Shown here: positions 23,716 through 24,328 of the stretch, piece by piece
Position numbering within the stretch: the stretch's first letter is position 1
Layout of the letters: each line of letters opens with the position of its first letter
Assembly: GCA_030696435.1 (NCBI GenBank)
Contig: JAUYSF010000471.1
Location: 1-24,328 of the forward strand
From: Desulfoprunum sp.
Lineage (GTDB): Bacteria; Desulfobacterota; Desulfobulbia; Desulfobulbales; Desulfocapsaceae
Reading direction: 5' to 3'
Length of the DNA stretch: 24,328 nt
Notes under the pieces: model-generated
The model's input: the letters and a program-made list of their open reading frames with translations, nothing else
What the model was told of the DNA's origin: nothing
The model's database searches: none
Translations under genes and position numbers: made by a program

Positions 23716-24328
23716 GTGACAAATCAGGTTAATGTAGGTCCTGAGCTGGGCAAGATCTTGCAAAATATCCTGCTCTATGCCCTTGTTGCTCTTTTGCCTG
23801 GGTTAGACTGGTCGATTTTTGGTTGGCTGCATGGAACATTACCTCTGCTGACATTTTTTTATCTTTACAGATATGGCATGTATGTTGGGAATCGACTTGT
23901 TCTTTCTGGGAGTGCAATTGCTTTAACAGGCGCCTTGTTTCTTCAAGCGCTTGAACCAATGCTTATTTCACTCTCACTGATACCAACTGGATATGTCCTG
24001 GCGCATGCCGCCATTCGCCGGGACGCACCTGCTCTTGCTGGTTTGAAAGGAGTCGTTACCCTGGGATGTTGTTTGCTCGGACTCATAGGTCTGTTCACTC
24101 TGACACGCGAAGCAGCACCCTATACAGTTTTTTTAAGTTCAATTGATCAAGGTATCACAGAGTCCTTAGAGTATTACCGACAGAGTGGATCTGTCGCCTC
24201 CGAGGCTCTGATGATGCTTGAAACAACCTTTTACCAGATGAAGATTATCCTTCCTCTGATTATGCCTGCCATCCTGACCGGATTGGTTCTCATCACAGTC
24301 TGGTTTTCGATGGTCGTTGGCAACAAGA
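23716..24328 (+). CDS. DUF2232 (YybS-like) integral membrane protein, 3'-truncated by window edge
   Basis: A hydrophobic reading frame that stays open to the window end, starting at GTG 23716 with GAGGAG five bases upstream. The first 204 residues run from VTNQVNVGPELGKILQNILL and contain several membrane segments: about 15-35, 40-58, 66-100, 113-132, and one from about 182 to the cut end. Between the fourth and last lies a soluble-looking stretch (SSIDQGITESLEYYRQSGSV). Membrane proteins of the DUF2232/YybS family commonly sit between rpsR and rplI in Deltaproteobacteria, which fits the place and the hydrophobic plan. The molecular function of the family is not established. rplI is expected just beyond the window. 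Confidence 0.8.
   Translation, partial: MTNQVNVGPELGKILQNILLYALVALLPGLDWSIFGWLHGTLPLLTFFYLYRYGMYVGNRLVLSGSAIALTGALFLQALEPMLISLSLIPTGYVLAHAAIRRDAPALAGLKGVVTLGCCLLGLIGLFTLTREAAPYTVFLSSIDQGITESLEYYRQSGSVASEALMMLETTFYQMKIILPLIMPAILTGLVLITVWFSMVVGNK

Overview
The window is a chromosomal core-genome stretch from a Gram-negative bacterium, most likely a sulfate-reducing or sulfur-disproportionating member of the Desulfobulbales (Desulfobacterota, formerly Deltaproteobacteria). This rests on the gene orders rplU-rpmA-obgE-proB-proA-nadD and rpsF-rpsR-DUF2232, the LeuC/LeuD type, an LPS-export permease and an AP2-like DNA-binding protein. It is inference; there is no rRNA in the window. No transposase, integrase, phage gene, tRNA or CRISPR array was seen.

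Layout. 1-1769: end of leuC plus leuD (+). 1868-5612: a leftward block of a zinc-finger-less DnaJ protein, ssb, a spore-photoproduct-lyase-like radical SAM protein and a family 2 glycosyltransferase. 5741-8724: rng (RNase G) and a membrane-anchored M23 peptidase (+). 8794-10137: a 55-residue double-CxxC protein and a SprT-like/DUF2786 protein (-). 10320-13976: an LptF/LptG permease with a cysteine-rich tail, the bifunctional NAD(P)HX repair enzyme and a two-CBS protein (+). 14122-21411: a long leftward series of ung, a degenerate CheB-like response regulator, nadD, proA, proB, obgE, rpmA and rplU. 21620-22066: a two-repeat AP2-like protein (-). 22369-24328: mazG, rpsF, rpsR and a truncated DUF2232 membrane protein (+).

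How the genes work together. Most of the window is housekeeping: leucine synthesis (leuCD), proline synthesis (proBA), NAD synthesis (nadD) and repair (nnr), nucleotide-pool cleaning (mazG), uracil repair (ung), single-strand DNA binding (ssb), RNA processing (rng), ribosome parts and assembly (rplU, rpmA, rpsF, rpsR, obgE), and envelope building (lptF-like, M23, glycosyltransferase). Convincing promoter-like elements lie ahead of ssb, rplU, the AP2-like gene and rpsF. Hairpins close leuD/dnaJ and rpmA.

Most worth a second look: (1) the response regulator at 14945-16162, a CheB methylesterase that has lost its catalytic Ser and His and gained a four-cysteine insert; (2) the LptF-like permease with an Ada-type cysteine module at its C terminus; (3) the SPL-like radical SAM enzyme that lacks the hydrogen-donor cysteine; (4) the rpsF leader, with a tiny ORF whose ribosome binding site is locked in a hairpin, next to a possible S6:S18-binding element; (5) the AP2-like gene with a tandem 13-bp repeat just upstream of a strong promoter; (6) the SprT-like/DUF2786 gene paired with a separate mini zinc ribbon. 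None of these is shown to form a single new system.
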